DNA of 6,980 nt from positions 1 to 6,980 of the forward strand of contig JASHYD010001132.1 in assembly GCA_030043175.1 (NCBI GenBank). The letters are read 5' to 3'. Below the pieces are notes generated by a model. That model ran no database searches and was not told the origin of the DNA. It worked only from the letters and a program-made list of their open reading frames with translations. The number at the start of each line of letters is the position of its first letter. Position 1 is the stretch's first letter. Source of the stretch: Xanthobacteraceae bacterium. GTDB lineage: Bacteria; Pseudomonadota; Alphaproteobacteria; Rhizobiales; Xanthobacteraceae. The position numbers and the translations under genes are program-made. Of this stretch, positions 5,831 to 6,980 are shown in pieces.

Positions 5831-6137
5831 CTACGGCTCGCCTGGGAGGGGGCCAAATCCCGCAGGCGGGGTGCCGATGCTTCGTTCCCGCCTCATAGGC
5901 CGAGGCGATCGCGAACAACGTTCCCTCGTCGAACGGACGCGCGAGAAATTCCACCGCGACCGGAAGCTGGTCGGGCTTGGGCCCGACCAGGCGGCTGCCT
6001 CCGGCGAGGCTGTTCTGGCGCAAAGAGATCGACCTTTCAAAGGGTAACAGGTATTCGATTTCCGGACAGGACGGAAATATCGTGATGATCGGCAGCGTCG
6101 AATTGATCGGCGAGGATGGAAGCATCACTGTCCGCAT
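5831..6137 (-). pseudogene. Amidase family, C-terminal remnant with frameshift
   Basis: On the minus strand the frame gives TVMLPSSPI, reminiscent of the amidase P-S/T-x-P segment. It continues NSLAGGSRLVGPKPDQLPV and VEFLARPFDEGTLFAIASAY, closely resembling the C-terminal 'LPVGLEFLGRPFDE..LL.IA.AYE' block of amidase-signature enzymes (GatA-like amidases). After HRHP the frame must shift by one base in a run of four G at 5868-5871 (plus strand) to reach PPAGFGPLPGEP and the natural stop at 5831-5833. The Ser-Ser-Lys catalytic core, several hundred residues upstream, is missing. The fragment directly follows solute-binding-protein sequence on the same strand. This order is seen in peptide or amide uptake clusters, here fused by deletion. 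Confidence 0.65.
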
Positions 6138-6189
6138 CGGCGGCTCCCTGATCCTCGAAGCTCAAGGTGTTCCAATGGCCAAGCGTCAT

Positions 6190-6690
6190 CTCAATGGGTG
6201 CGATCCGGTATTTCCGCGCCAGCTCGCGCGGGAAGCCCTCATGGTCAAGCGTATCAATAATGTCGACTAGCCGCCGTTTCAGCGTGAGGTCGCCTTTCCA
6301 CAGCCCGAACGCGACTCGGATAGCGCCCGAGCGATTCCGGAAGCCAAGCCACTTGTGAATCGATCGTCCCGGCGATCTGCCGTGCCATGAGGGCCTCGCT
6401 CACGCCGGCTTCGATGTGACCGGCGCGCAAACTCTCGGCCAGCTGCTCGGGGCTTGCGAAGATCTCGATGCGCGCCTTCTCGGCTCGAAGAAATCGGCTG
6501 AGCGTGATGCGGTCAAGGCCGACCAGGCCGGAATAGAAGCCGACCTTGAGACCCTCAAGCTTTTTCGGAATACTATTGGCAACCATCGCCCACCCGGTCT
6601 CGAGATGCGGCGGTGTCGTATCGAGGAACGACCGCGTCAGATCGGACACGATGACGCCGCCCGCCAGCATCTGGCACTGAGCCCGCGTGA
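6190..6690 (-). pseudogene. ABC-transporter solute-binding protein (family 3 type), frameshifted
   Basis: The minus frame from about 6680 gives MLAGGVIVSDLTRSFLD, ETGWAMVANSIPKKLEGLKV, GFYSGLVGLDRITL and EIFASPEQLAESLRAGHIEA with GVSEALMARQIA. This pattern fits lobe II of periplasmic binding proteins of the amino-acid (SBP_bac_3) class. Near 6355-6362 the frame shifts to IHKWLGFRNRSGAIRVAFGL, then WKGDLTLKRRLVDIIDTLDH and LARKYRI, matching the usual C-terminal helix region before the stop. The N-terminal lobe and signal peptide are missing and are replaced upstream by recombinase sequence. The protein would have captured a small ligand in the periplasm for an ABC importer. No permease or ATPase gene is in the window. 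Confidence 0.55.
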
Positions 6691-6744
6691 CTCGTCGATG
6701 ACGATGACGTTCTCCCAACCGAGAGAGCGCGCTCGCGCCTCCAA
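6691..6744 (-). pseudogene. Inverted N-terminal fragment of a serine recombinase
   Basis: The minus strand encodes LEARARSLGWENVIVIDE, which matches the 'RAxxLGW....VIDEDLGRSG' part of the resolvase N-terminal domain in large serine recombinases. It points away from the plus-strand recombinase pieces that begin at 6743, which carry the following motif LGRSGGG. The two halves of one motif therefore lie back to back. The fragment continues into solute-binding-protein sequence without a recombinase continuation. Confidence 0.5.
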
Positions 6745-6980
6745 TCTTGGTCGTTCGGGCGGCGGCGCCGCTCGGCCCGGCTTCGAGCGTCTGCTTGCGG
6801 CAACTGCGGCAGGAACGAATTGAGCTCCCAATTGCTGTCCGCGGTGGCCAGGGGCGCACCGTGCAATGGCGCTTGCCGCGCTACAATACTGTGCACAGGC
6901 TCCTCACCAATCCCGTCTATGCTGGAGCGTATGTGTACGGTCGCACGTTCACCCGAGTTCGATTCGAGGGAGGACGCAAG
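6743..6980 (+). pseudogene. Large serine recombinase, internally deleted, runs off the right edge
   Basis: The frame at 6743-6802 gives LGRSGGGAARPGFERLLAA, typical of the end of the resolvase catalytic domain. Between about 6785 and 6800 the frame changes to LRQERIELPIAV, GQGRTVQWRLPRYNTV and HRLLTNPVYAGAYVYGRT, which is the Recombinase domain (PF07508-type) normally ~150-200 residues further on. So the middle of the protein is deleted. The catalytic Ser motif is upstream in intact members and is absent here. The frame is still open at 6980. Such recombinases excise or integrate mobile elements by Ser-mediated strand exchange. This copy cannot be active as it stands. Confidence 0.7.

Noticed and set aside
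5977..6270. A 97-codon plus-strand ORF with a beta-rich look (GNIVMIGSVELIGEDGSITV)
   Set aside because: It lies antisense to amidase and solute-binding-protein remnants that match known families, and it has no supporting start signal.
1..6980. CRISPR arrays, tRNA or rRNA genes
   Set aside because: No regularly spaced repeats, no cloverleaf with a T-loop motif and no rRNA-like stretches were seen on either strand by eye.

Overview
This window looks like accessory DNA from a high-GC alphaproteobacterium, most likely a rhizobial or Bradyrhizobium-type genome. This is inferred from codon and residue style, from a small 'ECRRLA' protein of a type I recall from Bradyrhizobiaceae, and from the style of the serine recombinase. 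No database search was possible. Intact genes are few. Most recognisable protein homology is broken by frameshifts, stops, deletions or rearrangement, as in a decaying genomic island.

Layout from left to right. Positions 1-254 hold a hairpin-rich segment that reads best on the minus strand as the 5' part of a group II intron (domain I). It is followed by two small overlapping plus-strand ORFs (386-664 and 654-797) ending at a hairpin. A small conserved rhizobial-type protein lies at 1068-1274, also followed by a strong hairpin. Next is a minus-strand remnant of a C45-type (penicillin acyltransferase-like) protein at 1287-1535. The best intact gene is a 299-residue SAM-dependent methyltransferase of the L-isoaspartyl O-methyltransferase (PCMT) type at 1730-2629. 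A ~48-bp imperfect direct repeat lies just outside both of its ends.

Positions 2630-3788 are largely gene-poor. They hold the 3' end of an unidentified minus-strand gene (2998-3234) and the start of a second minus-strand gene (2985 down to 2917). That second gene has a good ribosome-binding site but stops after 22 codons. A small secreted, six-cysteine protein is encoded on the minus strand (4145-3789), and a 64-residue plus-strand ORF lies at 4370-4564.

The right third, read on the minus strand from about 6690 to 4537, is an array of pseudogenes. In order these are a periplasmic solute-binding protein (family 3 type), the C-terminal part of an amidase, a signal-peptide ORF with an early amber codon, and a CHAT-domain (caspase-like) protein. 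The CHAT protein has lost its reading frame, its catalytic histidine and part of its C-terminus. At the right edge, pieces of a large serine recombinase lie in opposite orientations: an inverted N-terminal piece on the minus strand, then an internally deleted piece on the plus strand that runs off the window.

I do not see a coherent, intact new system. The most interesting signals are the rearranged recombinase at the right edge, the multiply disabled CHAT locus, the cysteine-rich secreted ORF, and the repeats bracketing the methyltransferase.
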